From: Cepaea nemoralis
Taxonomy: Eukaryota; Mollusca; Gastropoda; Stylommatophora; Helicidae
Length of the DNA stretch: 64,000 nt
Direction: 5' to 3'
Assembly (NCBI GenBank): GCA_014155875.1
Contig: JACEFZ010025130.1
Span: forward strand, 119,501-183,500
Below the pieces are notes generated by a model, which did not search any database, was not told where the DNA came from, and worked only from the letters and a program-made list of their open reading frames with translations. How positions within the stretch are numbered: the stretch's first letter is position 1; every line of letters begins with the position of its first letter. The translations under genes were made by a program, and so were the position numbers. Positions 36,401-49,500 of this stretch are shown here, in pieces.

Positions 36401-39400
36401 CTGAGCTGAGTTTCTCCAAACTCAGGTTTGAGTTAGGAGAAGAACGGAGCACTTATGGGTTACATCCGTGTGCCGTGATGTTGATCCATCGACTAACTAA
36501 ACTAAACTATCCCACGTGTTTTTTTCTCGGTTATCATTAAGTTCCACTGTGATGCTGCAACATGAAGTTAGTTCATTCTGACATGAGTACTAACCTGCAT
36601 GGCGAGACGTTTCAGTCTGGCATCTCGCTGCACTGACTCAATATCGCCAACAGCAAGACCAATCTGGGAAACGTTATACAACGATTAGTTGAGAAGATCA
36701 TATCATGTGTTCTTGAATTCAAAGAGTTACTATGGATCGTCGGAAAAATTAGAAGTTTAAGTGTTACATAATAGCAGGATTATTATAGAATGTGAGCTAG
36801 TCTAAAGGGCATACCCCACGAAGTGGGCTTTGCCTTGCGCTAGACTGTATGACAAACATGCACTTGGTTTTATACTTTCACATCTATATATCGTGATTTC
36901 AAATTAAGCCATAGAATAATTTCATCAATTTATCATACTTAAAATTGAAATAATAATAGTTCACAAAAGTACCACAACAGAACATTTACTGAATCACATT
37001 AAAAACGCACCACTATTATATATACTGACGCCGAGATGCTGGGAAAAAAGTGTGGGAATTGATTTGTCATGCGGTAGAGAGCGAATGGCTGCTGGAATGG
37101 AAAGTACATGGTACAGTCCACGGGTTTATGTACTGTCTACATGAAAACAATGACAGTTACACATGCAATATGATTTCCAACAGCTATGACCCTGAAAATG
37201 TGTACACGTTGTGGCAGTATTCTCGCTATAAACAGACCGTTGAGACAAACAACCAGTACGAGTGCTTGAAATGCCACGATCTGAAAACGACCGCCAACGA
37301 GCCATTGGTATGTCGGCGACCGGAATGAGTTCACAGGCTATTGCCAGAAGGATGAATTGCCACCACAGCACTATTGTACGTATTAATTAACCTTTAGGAA
37401 CCACTGGCAGTGCCCGGGATAGACTTAGGGGTGGCCAACCACGAGTTACTACGCATTCGCAAGATTGCCATTTATGCTTAGTCACCTAAGGAGTCGTCTT
37501 CTCCTGGCAAGTCAAATAGCAACAGCGATAGTGAGTAGACGTGGGCAAGTCTCTAGTATGACAGTCATACGACGACTCAGAGATACCGGCCTTACAGCAA
37601 GATGACCTTATGTTGGGCCAAACGTGACTCACAGACGTCAGCAGCGCCGGCAATTAGCAGAGTAGCATGTTAGAGGAACCAGACTTAAGTGGAATACTGT
37701 TCTATTCACAGACGAGAGCAGATTCAGGCTAGCATTTGCTTATGGATTTGGTATGGAGAGCACCTTGCTGTGTTCGTCAGCACAACTGATTTCGCGATGG
37801 CCGTACGACGAGGGCATGTCAATAAGTAAGTCACACAGTTCTGTGGTATGGCAGGTAAATGGAGTTGGTGTTTTCTACAGGTGTCATTAGGTGACAGCAA
37901 AATCGAACTTTATATTCCTGTTCGTCAGGTGGCACTAGGTCTCTCATGCGCATGCGCAGCGCATAAACAAAATGTACTTACGGAGTGTACAACCAAACAA
38001 CAACGTGCTGTTATGCGTTTTTTGTCGGCAAAAGGACGGCCTGCAAAGGACATTTATAAGAAAATTCTTCCTGCTTATGCTGACAAATGTTTGTCTCGTA
38101 AAGCGGTGTATAGCTAGATAGAAAACATCCTTCCTCAACTTGTGTCCAACAATTCAAGGTTACGCCATCAGCAGGGAAGGTTATGCTGACAGTGTTCTGG
38201 AATTGTCAAGGAGTGCTTTTAACCACTTTCAAGAAAAAGGGTGACAGTGTGAGTTCTGAATCGTACTGTGACGTCCTATCGATGATTCATAATGTAAATG
38301 GAAGAAAACGTCCACGACTGCTGACTAGAGGAGTGTTGCTTCCTCATGACCACATACGGCTCTATTATCTCAGGTGAACATTAACGAACTAAGGTGGGAA
38401 GTTCTGGAACATTGACCTTACAGCGCAGACTTAGCCCCTAGCGATTTCCACTATTTTGGTCCACTGAAAAGCCACCTTGGCGGGAGACCTTTCGCGAATG
38501 ACGCTGAAGTTGAATGTGACGTGAAAACGTGGTTTAGAGAACGCAGTTCTATGCAGCCGGTTTCGGAGGACTGATAAAACGATGGGATAAGTGCATCAAT
38601 GGTGATGGAAATTATGTTGAGAATTAAAGGGACAATGTATGTATAAAATAAACTTGTTTCAAGTTGTTATCATATTTAGTTTCTTTTGTACAGCCATTTG
38701 TGACATACTTATTGACTTCCCATATTACCATTTGGGGAAGCTTCAGTTTTCACCATCGCTTGCTTCTTCACGTGCTCCTTGGAAATGTTAATGCAGTGAC
38801 ATATCGAGATGAGCTTCTAGATGCATTGGTTGTTTGTTTCTGTGTTCACAAATAATCAAAGACTTGCAGCCTCCCAGCAGGATAACGCAGGAACATACAC
38901 CGCATGCAATAGGCAGCAATATCTACAGCATCAGAACATTGTGACGATTGATTAGCCTGCCCTATCACCAGACATATCCCCTATAGAACATCCGTGGGAC
39001 GAGCTTGGACGCAGAGACTACAGGCACGGTTCTGCAACTAATCTTCAACAGCTGGAAGCTGCTATTACACGTGAATGGGGCATGATACCCTGGAATTCCC
39101 TTCAAAGGCTTGTGCGTTCCATGCGGAGCTGCTGCCAAGCTTGTTTACATTCACGCGGTGGACTTACCAGATACTGAGAATGGTGTTAATGGATGTTGTT
39201 TATGTTTTGCATTATTTTGGTTTATTACCTTGACCGCACAGAATGCAATCAATTTCATAACAATCAAATGTTCACATTACTGGCCAGCATGGATTCATAG
39301 GACAATGAATAAACATTCTGAATACGAAACTTTATCAACACTTACATTTACATTTCACACTCTGTTCCTGGATTATACAGGTGGTGCTTTTTCAGTGTGG

Positions 39401-42400
39401 TTCAATGTTTATCGATTTTCTATGGGTTTATTAAGAACTGGTATCTAATGTTTGTTAAAAAGACTGACAGAAGGCGTAGTCCCTGGAGGAATAGGCAAGC
39501 GTCGACCGGCACGAAGATGGACATGGATTATTGCAGATAAATTGGGTATGTTGTTGCATGAGGCAGGAGAACTGACAGGAGATCAAGACACTTTTCCTTG
39601 CGCCATGGTGAGAGCGACGTTCTGCAAAGAGCCTGCGCTATTAAGTATGAACATTGACTAAACAATTTTTTCTTAACTGCAGGGGCAAAAACAGGTGCAA
39701 CACGTGTTTTTTCCCCATTGTTTAGTATAATAGTAATTCTCAAGTTAATATTACAAAAGAAGATGTTACATACATTTAATCTTATTATGCTAAATTTAGA
39801 AAGAGTGTTAATTTGCCTAATTCAGCAATTATATCTTTTTGTTTAAACATGACCACAATTATATTTCCTGTCCGGGAATATACATTTCAACAAAACATTT
39901 CTTCATGACTCATCCGTCAAGAAAACATACTTGTAAACATTTTATAACATCAATGTTGTATAATGTTGCAGCTTGCATGATTTTCCTCAATTATAATTTA
40001 ATATTTCAGAAAAATAATTGACAAAATATCTTAGATTTTATTTTCAGAAAGATCATCACAATCATTTTTAGCCAGATAAGGACATATATAGCTTAACCAA
40101 TGCACGTAGATCTTACCAGTTAAGTTCATGAGTTCAGTGCACATATTTTATTATTTTGATCTTACCAATAAGTTCGTGAGTTTAGCGCATGCAGTTTAGT
40201 CTTATTTTAACAATAAGTTCGTGAGTTCAGTGCATGTAGTCAGCTTAGGTCTTACCAATAGGTTTATGAGTTCGATGCATGTAGTTTACTTAGATCTTAC
40301 TAATAAGTTCCTGAGTTCAGTACATGTTGTCTACTAGATCTTACAAACAAGTTCGTGAGTTCAGTGCATGTAGTCTGCTTAGATTTTACCAATAAGTTCA
40401 AGAGTTCAATGCATGTAGATTACTTAGATCTTACTAATAAGTTCCTGATTTCAGTACATGTTGTCTACTAGATCTACTAGTTCATGAGTTCAATGCATGT
40501 AATCTATATTCATCTTACCAATAAGTTCATGTGTTCAATGTTTGTAGTCTACTTAGATAGTACCAATAAATTCATGAGTTCATTGCATGTAGTCTACTTA
40601 GAACTTACCAATAAGTTCATGAGTTCAGAACATGTTGTCTACTTAGATCTTACCAATAAGTTCACAAGTTAAGTGCATGTTGTCTACTTAGATCTTACAA
40701 ATAAGTTCCTGAGTTAAGTGCATGTTGTCTACTTAGATCTTACAATAAAGTTCATGAGTTCAGTGCAGGTAGTCTAATTTCACCTTGCCAATACCTTCAT
40801 GACTTCAGTGATTGTTGTTTACTTTGATCTTACCAATAAGTTTATGTGTTCAATATTTGTAGACTACTTATATCTTACCAATACGTTCATGAGTTCATTG
40901 CATGTAGTCTCCTTAGATAGTACCAATAAGTTCATGTATTCAGTGTGTGTAGTCTCCTTAGATAGTACCAATAAGTTCATGTATTCAGTGTGTGTAGTCT
41001 CCTTAGATAGTACCAATAAGTTCATGTATTCAGTGTGTGTAGTCTCCTTAGATAGTATCAATAAGTTCATGTATTCAGTGTGTGTAGTCTCCTTAGATAG
41101 TACCAATAAGTTCATGTATTCAGTGTGTGTAGTCTCCTTAGATAGTACCAATAAGTTCATGTATTCAGTGTGTGTAGTCTCCTTAGATAGTACCAATAAG
41201 TTCATGTATTCAGTGTGTGTAGTCTCCTTAGATAGTACCAATAAGTTCATGTATTCAGTGTGTGTAGTCTCCTTAGATAGTACCAATAAGTTCATGTATT
41301 CAGTGTGTGTAGTCTCCTTAGATAGTACCAATAAGTTCATGTATTCAGTGTGTGTAGTCTCTTTAGATAGTACCAATAAGTTCATGTATTCAGTGTGTGT
41401 AGTCTCCTTAGATAGTACCAATAAGTTCATGTATTCAGTGTGTGTAGTCTCCTTAGATAGTACCAATAAGTTCATGTATTCAGTGTGTGTAGTCTCCTTA
41501 GATAGTACCAATAAGTTCATGTATTCAGTGTGTGTAGTCTCCTTAGATAGTACCAATAAGTTCATGTATTCAGTGTGTGTAGTCTCCTTAGATAGTACCA
41601 ATAAGTTCATGTATTCAGTGTGTGTAGTCTCCTTAGATAGTACCAATAAGTTCATGTATTCAGTGTGTGTAGTCTCCTTAGATAGTACCAATAAGTTCAT
41701 GTATTCAGTGTGTGTAGTCTCCTTAGATAGTACCAATAAGTTCATGTATTCAGTGTGTGTAGTCTCCTTAGATAGTACCAATAAGTTCATGTATTCAGTG
41801 TGTGTAGTCTCCTTAGATAGTACCAATAAGTTCATGTATTCAGTGTGTGTAGTCTCCTTAGATAGTACCAATAAGTTCATGTATTCAGTGTGTGTAGTCT
41901 CCTTAGATAGTACCAATAAGTTCATGTATTCAGTGTGTGTAGTCTCCTTAGATAGTACCAATAAGTTCATGTATTCAGTGTGTGTAGTCTCCTTAGATAG
42001 TACCAATAAGTTCATGTATTCAGTGTGTGTAGTCTCCTTAGATAGTACCAATAAGTTCATGTATTCAGTGTGTGTAGTCTCCTTAGATAGTACCAATAAG
42101 TTCATGTATTCAGTGTGTGTAGTCCCCTTAGATAGTACCAATAAGTTCATGTATTCAGTGTGTGTAGTCTCCTTAGATAGTACCAATAAGTTCATGTATT
42201 CAGTGTGTGTAGTCTCCTTAGATAGTACCAATAAGTTCATGTATTCAGTGTGTGTAGTCTCCTTAGATAGTACCAATAAGTTCATGTATTCAGTGTGTGT
42301 AGTCTCCTTAGATAGTACCAATAAGTTCATGTATTCAGTGTGTGTAGTCTCCTTAGATAGTACCAATAAGTTCATGTATTCAGTGTGTGTAGTCTCCTTA

Positions 42401-45400
42401 GATAGTACCAATAAGTTCATGTATTCAGTGTGTGTAGTCTCCTTAGATAGTCCCAATAAGTTCATGTATTCAGTGTGTGTAGTCTCCTTAGATAGTCCCA
42501 ATAAGTTCATGTATTCAGTGTGTGTAGTCTCCTTAGATAGTACCAATAAGTTCATGTATTCAGTGTGTGTAGTCTCCTTAGATAGTATAAATAAGTTCAT
42601 GTATTCAGTGTGTGTAGTCTCCTTAGATAGTACCAATAAGTTCATGTATTCAGTGTGTGTAGTCTCCTTAGATAGTACCAATAAGTTCATGTATTCAGTG
42701 TGTGTAGTCTCCTTAGATAGTACCAATAAGTTCATGTATTCAGTGTGTGTAGTCTCCTTAGATAGTACCAATAAGTTCATGTATTCAGTGTGTGTAGTCT
42801 CCTTAGATAGTACCAATAAGTTCATGTATTCAGTGTGTGTAGTCTCCTTAGATAGTACCAAGAAGTTCATGTATTCAGTGTGTGTAGTCTCCTTAGATAG
42901 TACCAAGAAGTTCATGTATTCAGTGTGTGTAGTCTCCTTAGATAGTACCAATAAGTTCATGTATTCAGTGTGTGTAGTCTCCTTAGATAGTACCAAGAAG
43001 TTCATGTATTCAGTGTGTGTAGTCTCCTTAGATAGTACCAAGAAGTTCATGTATTCAGTGTGTGTAGTCTCCTTAGATAGTACCAATAAGTTCATGTATT
43101 CGGTGTGTGTAGTCTCCTTAGATAGTACCAATAAGTTCATGTATTCAGTGTGTGTAGTCTACTTTGATCTTACCAATAAGTTTATAACTTCAGAGTATGT
43201 AATCTACTTTGATCTCACCAATACGTTTATAACTTAAGTGCATGCAGTCTATTTTGATCTTACCAATAAGTTCATGAGTTCACTGCATGTCGTCTATTTA
43301 CACCTTACCAGTAAGTTCATGATTACAGTGCATTTAGTCTACTTATACTTTACCAATAAGTTCATGAGTTCACTACATGTCGTCTACTTACACCTTACCA
43401 ATAAGTTCATGATTACAGTGGATTTAGTCTGCTTATACCTTACCAATAAGTTCATGATTACAGTACATGCAATCTACATATAGCTCACCAATAAGTTCAT
43501 GATTACAGTGCATGTAGTCTACTTTAAATAAACTTTTTGATAAACCAACACAGAACTGGCGTCGTTAGCCGCTACACGCTGCGGGATTTGCTGAGGAGGG
43601 GATCCGAGCACTTATGGACTGAATGGTCCGATGTGCAACGAGGATGATCTGTCGACTAACTATAACTATAACTATAGTCTACTTTAATCTTACCAATAAG
43701 TTCATGAGTTATGGCTTGTAGTCTACTTATATATTACCATTAAGTTCATGATTACAATGCGTTTAGTCTACTTTAATCTTACCAATAAGTTCATGAGAAG
43801 TATGGGCATGAGAAGCACAAACACGGTCAGGAGCACAAGAGTCAGATTTCCAAAATGGAGTGTCTGAGTCCTTCCATCCACATACTGGTCATTGAAGGAG
43901 TTCATGTAGTCTAGCTCCAGCATCATCATGAAGGTTCGAAGAATCGACAGGCCAGGAGTTGAGAAGGCTTTTGATTCCTGAAGGTAATAGAATGATAAAA
44001 AGCAGAAAACATATTGGCATTGTAATTAAGAAACAATCACAAAATGCGACAGTAATTAATACAAGCATTTTCTAAGGTCATAACTACGGCAGTCCAGTTT
44101 ATTTTATGAAGATAGTAATTCTAATTCAATCGAGAAACACTTCTCAATGATAGCCATATTTGTAAATTACCTGCTATGAATATATTGTGAAGCTTGCATT
44201 ATGCTTTGAATTTTTTCTTTTAAAACATGGTTGCATATTCTTTACAGGACGTAGCAGTCAACCCCAACATTTTATGACTGTCCTTATTCCAGTGTTCTGA
44301 TGCTGAGGTAGCGGGTTCAACCGTTACACCGATCAGTTGGACTAAAATGTTGACTTCTCGTCCTTAACCTGGAGATGTACATTACAAGTACCTCCGAAGT
44401 CGGAATGAGCTCGCCTGATGGCGAGGGACACGGGTAATTGGGAAAGCTAATCCACACACAAAAATCAGCCCAGTGCACTAGAAGTAGTAGCAGGTGTATA
44501 GACTACGCCTGAGTTGAAAGCGACAACAAGACAAAATCACAACAACAAAAACAACAACAAACAAACAAACGTTCCTAGCTCGGCACTTGTTTATGTTACT
44601 TATTTTAATGTCGGCTTATATTCAATGCGTGTCTAACGTAATGACTGGATGGAATCACGAGCTTTGATCAAACTGTACAACTTTTGTATTATAATTAATA
44701 ACATTGCTCATTGTCCAGATAATTGTTTTATCTTCTTTTGTTCTGTAATTTGCATTACGAACATACACTTATAGAAAGATTAAAAACCACTGCGAACATG
44801 ATCATTGTCCGAATACAAGTATTTCAAAGATTATCTGTGGGATGAGTAAGATAAGTTTTTATCTTAATACACACTCTCTAGGCTACTTGGCAGTCCTTGT
44901 CAACACAACAATATACATGTCATCTTATGTGTGATTATAATTCAGATCACTACATATGCTGTTGAAAAAAAAAGAAAAACAGAAACGCAATATTATTGCA
45001 GTTTCAATTGCAAACTTGTAACATTTTATTGTCGATGCTGATTCGCCCATTGCAGTCGGTTCTGGCGATGCCGGTCCGTAAGAACAGGACTTCTGTAGGG
45101 TCTTCTAACCCAAAGACAAGCGTCACGAAACCGGTTACTGACTGTTTGATCTGAAATTCGACGAGATCCTGGTGTTGACTGGACTGTAGAAGACGCAGAT
45201 GCACATCGATTCATAAGGTGACGCAGCCGTATGAAGCTGTCTTCAGAAGCAGTTGTGATTCTGGGTCTTCCACTGTGCGGCCGGTCTGCCATTGAGCCAG
45301 TTTCTTGAAATCGCCTCCAAAGCCGACTTATGGTACTTCTAACCACATTAAATTCTCTGGCTACTACACTTTGTGATTGTCTAGCCTGTAAACTCCGAAT

Positions 45401-46513
45401 GATGATGAGTCGTTGTTCTGTAGTGAGATGAGCTATTCTTGTGCATTGATTTTTCAACTGAATTTATTCGAGAAGAGACAATCTTTTATAGGCTTTCAAT
45501 AATATGACAGCGAGTTGTGTGTTCTGTAAGTTTCATGGGATTTTCATGAACCCATCACGAGTTATTGTCAAATATGTTGTTTTGACCTTGAATTATGTCA
45601 TGACCTCACGAATTACGAGGTGAGTGCAAATCAGGTAACCAGAGAAGTTAATGACCAGCTGGACACAGTCGATAGGTTGACTGGTGTCCAATCAGCGAAT
45701 ATCGTTTATAAAAGTAATACCAAAAATGTTGCCTTTGTTTTACAGTATAGTTAATACAGGAGCTGCGGTTGCAGAGTATCTAGCCATGTTCCTTGCTGAC
45801 CAAATGGTCATATGTTTGAATGTCCATCTATGCAGGGGGTATTTGTACAAAATGCTCTTGTGCTGCCAGGTAGACTCAGCCTACACTGGGATCTGGGAAC
45901 TGTTCTGTGGAGTCAAGGCGTCCGGTGTGATACTGATTACATCTCCCAGGGTATTGATTGCTCTCTATAGCAATATGGGGCTAGCACTATAAGCCTAAAA
46001 TGCATGATTGTATTAATTAAAACGAATTATTTAACGAATATTTACTTATTAACTTACTCACCCAGTGACACACCACCTACATTCAGAAGCAAATCTGAAT
46101 GAGCAATATTGTGCGCATATTATGGTATTCACAAACCTGTATAAACAGCTTCTAGAAATTCTCACTATCTACCATTTATCACATGAATATAGTCACCACA
46201 GTTTAACCAGTTTCCATAAAAGCAACAGTGAATATATGTGAATTTACCTCTTTAAACAGGAGCATGTAGAAAGACAAGCCAAATGCAATAATGAGAATTG
46301 AGAAGATGAACAACACTTGCAGCAGTGTCCGTAGGATTTCCAGGAACATCACTACATAGATGCCAAAGAAATCAAACCTGCAGGAAGAGAAGAACACTGT
46401 CAAATTATTATATTAAAATGGGGAGTGTATGCCAGATGTTTTCGTTTTAATACAGTGCTTCCAGAATAATCTCTTCTGGTTTCCATTTCCAAGAACAATA
46501 TATATATATATAT

Positions 46514-46586
<73 letters not shown>

Positions 46587-49500
46587 CTTTAGATCCCAGT
46601 TTAAATAGAATGCCCCGGCTTATCAGAAGCGTATCCGTGTCACAAAAATAAAACCCTGCGTTTAATCAGTTGATTACTATAGAGACTTTCTGATTAACCG
46701 GCCTATCTGCAAAACCAAAACTATTTTAACTAACAGAAACAACAAATTGGATGTCAAAATCCCCAGGACGGTCAAAAATAACAGCTGTAATTTGGAAGTG
46801 AGTGAGATGAGTCCCTACATCGCTTTGACAGTTTATAAACAGGTCGGATTGAAAGCGGAAGTACTCAGCTCGGAGGAGAACAGTCCGTCTGTCATTTAGA
46901 GTTTCCGGACATCACGCAGATTGGCAGCAGCTTGCTATTGACAACTGTTGTTGGGAGCACACAGGAACTCGCTAGCTTGTTGTGGGAGTCACAACAAGTG
47001 ATGACAACTCTGACATTGATTGAGCCAGGGAGGATAGATTCTTGACAATGGATGATATGCCCTAATAACACCTGTGTGGAAATAATGAATACCGTCACGT
47101 GACCAATTTTAGGTTTTGCCATAAACCATGATTGGGAGAAACAGTGTTGACCAAAACCGTGGATTATGATGGACGTGTTTGTGGGAGAGCTCTACAGTGT
47201 TAGATTAATTTAATATTAACTAGCATGTGTCGTTATGGCAAAGTGTAGCAGCCATCCCGGAATGAGGATAGTTTGCATAAGGTAGTCAATATAGTCTATT
47301 TAGGCCTAATTAATATAGGCAGTAGTCTTGTTAAAACTAGAGTGTTATGATTAGCACTGTTAGTTGAAAACTTGTTAGAGTAGTGAAGTGATAATTGGCT
47401 CTGCTAGGATGAATAGGATAGAGGGGTGATAATTGGAGAGATTTTAGATGGGGAAAGTGTCCAATGGGGGGATCTTTCAATGGTTTGCCCACTGAAGTTG
47501 TGCACTCTGTTTATGGGTCTTTCCTTGTCATCGCCTGATTCGGACGTAGGTGAGGAGCTAACATGCTCTATGACAGAGTTTGGTTAGCTATAAAATAACT
47601 GAGCAAGGCAATAGGCTTACACTCAGCCGGTAGGATCAGTGACTAGTACTATCACTAGATGTATTGTTTTTCTCACAGGTTCCATACCAGTTACGAGGAA
47701 GTTCAACACTGGGTTTGATGAAGTGCAACATCAATTAGACATAACACCAGTTGGACATAAAAATGTTTCTTACAAAAAAGGAATAAAGTCCGAGAAGAAA
47801 GATGGTTCACCTAAGATGGGTGATGATTGTTAATGCATAACACAGCATAAGAACATTGGTACCTACACAAAAAACATCAATATAATAGTCACATGGTGTG
47901 ATATATTCTAGGGAAATAGTTCAAAAGACCTGATACCTGAGCCTGGATAGACACTAGTTAGGTTCAAGTATATTAACAATAACAGTGATACCTAAATACT
48001 CACTACAAAGGATTTGTGCATTCTTTAAGAAAGATAGGAAATTATGTGCATTGGGCAAACGGTCTATGATCAGCTGTAATTTACAAACAGTATCTATTTC
48101 GGATGATCAGGAATATGGATTACCAGGTAGCTTCAGATGACAGTCGGTGTCCGGCAGGAGAGATACAGTACCGGGTGAGGTGGACTTGTTCTGACTTAAC
48201 GTGCTGTGGTGTGTCCTTGCAAGGATGAACTGACTATGCTATTATCTGAGAGTCCGATCCTACACACATTATAGAACACATCACACATTTTCTTCGCATA
48301 CACGTCTCATATACGTTACACTTTTCTTTTAATAAATTAATCTGTATTAATTTTTAGAAGCAAGAGTTATTGAATATGTTGTGTTGGGGAAGTGTGAGAG
48401 GGGGCATAGTACGACAGTGAGAGAGCGATAGGAAAAGGTGTCCATGGGCTGATGGAGTGTGTTGGACGGAAGCTGGTGGATTCTCCAGGATATTCATAGG
48501 AAAGAAAAATTACAACGTGGGTGTTGACTCTCCTCACTCCAGGGACGACACTTTAAAGGATGACACGACAATCGGTATAATAATACACTAGTACTTTTCT
48601 ATCAAGAATGATGATGACCATTCAATTCATCCAGTGGTAAGCCTAATTTGGCTCGAAATGTTCTTTGACAATGTGAGTAGAGAATGCTTGACGTTTCAGG
48701 TATAGGGTCTCCTGCAGTTGTTTTTATGTCCAGCCTTTTCTCACAGCTCTTGCAGTCCTGTTTGCTTCACTAGTGAATATACCCTTGCATAATGATGTAC
48801 GCCACGAATTTCGGTCTTTGGGAGCAGTCTCCTAATTGTCGTGATGAATTCCAAAAGCTTTTACTGAGATTGTCAGTGTGTCTTTAAAGCGTTTCCACTG
48901 TCCGCCTTGCGAGAGTTTACCACAGCGGAGCTCACCGTAAAGAATTCGTTTCGGGATCCTGTGATCTGGTAGTCAAGCGACCAGCCCAGTGAATCTGAAT
49001 CTTCATTAGTAGAGTGTGGATACTGAGCATTGACGCTCTTTCTAAGACTGCAGTGTTTGGGACATTGTCTTAAAATTTAATCTTCAATATCTTGCCAATG
49101 ATCGGAGCAGTGATAGCGCAATGCATAGCACGCTTGCCTTCCAGCCTGGTGGTCTAGTGATCAAATCTCCATCTGGGTATTGATTTAATTCACTTGCTTG
49201 TGCTTTCAGGTTGACGACCCAACCTAAAATGGGCACCCTGAAATAGTATGGGAAGTAAAGGCGGCTACGTGATATTGACCACATCACCCATCGAATCCAT
49301 TCCCGGTACGGGAAGGTAGTGACAAAAAGTAACAATGCAACAGTTTATCGCGGTCCCGTAATTGGAATGAGGTGGTAGGAGCAAATACGAAATGGTTAAA
49401 TAAGGTACCTACCACAGGTTTAGTAAACGGGAAGATAATATACTTAATCCTAGAAAAATTATGCTCATGGAGGAAATTGGAGACATGGAGCTATTCACAG

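Noticed and set aside
40799..43237. 812-codon plus-strand and 758-codon minus-strand open frames
   Set aside because: Both are forced by a 45-bp repeat unit without stops. Composition is purely periodic, and no start context, splice or homology supports a protein.
45684..45992. 102-codon plus-strand frame as a host exon
   Set aside because: Opposite strand to the gene, no motif and no matching splice pair.
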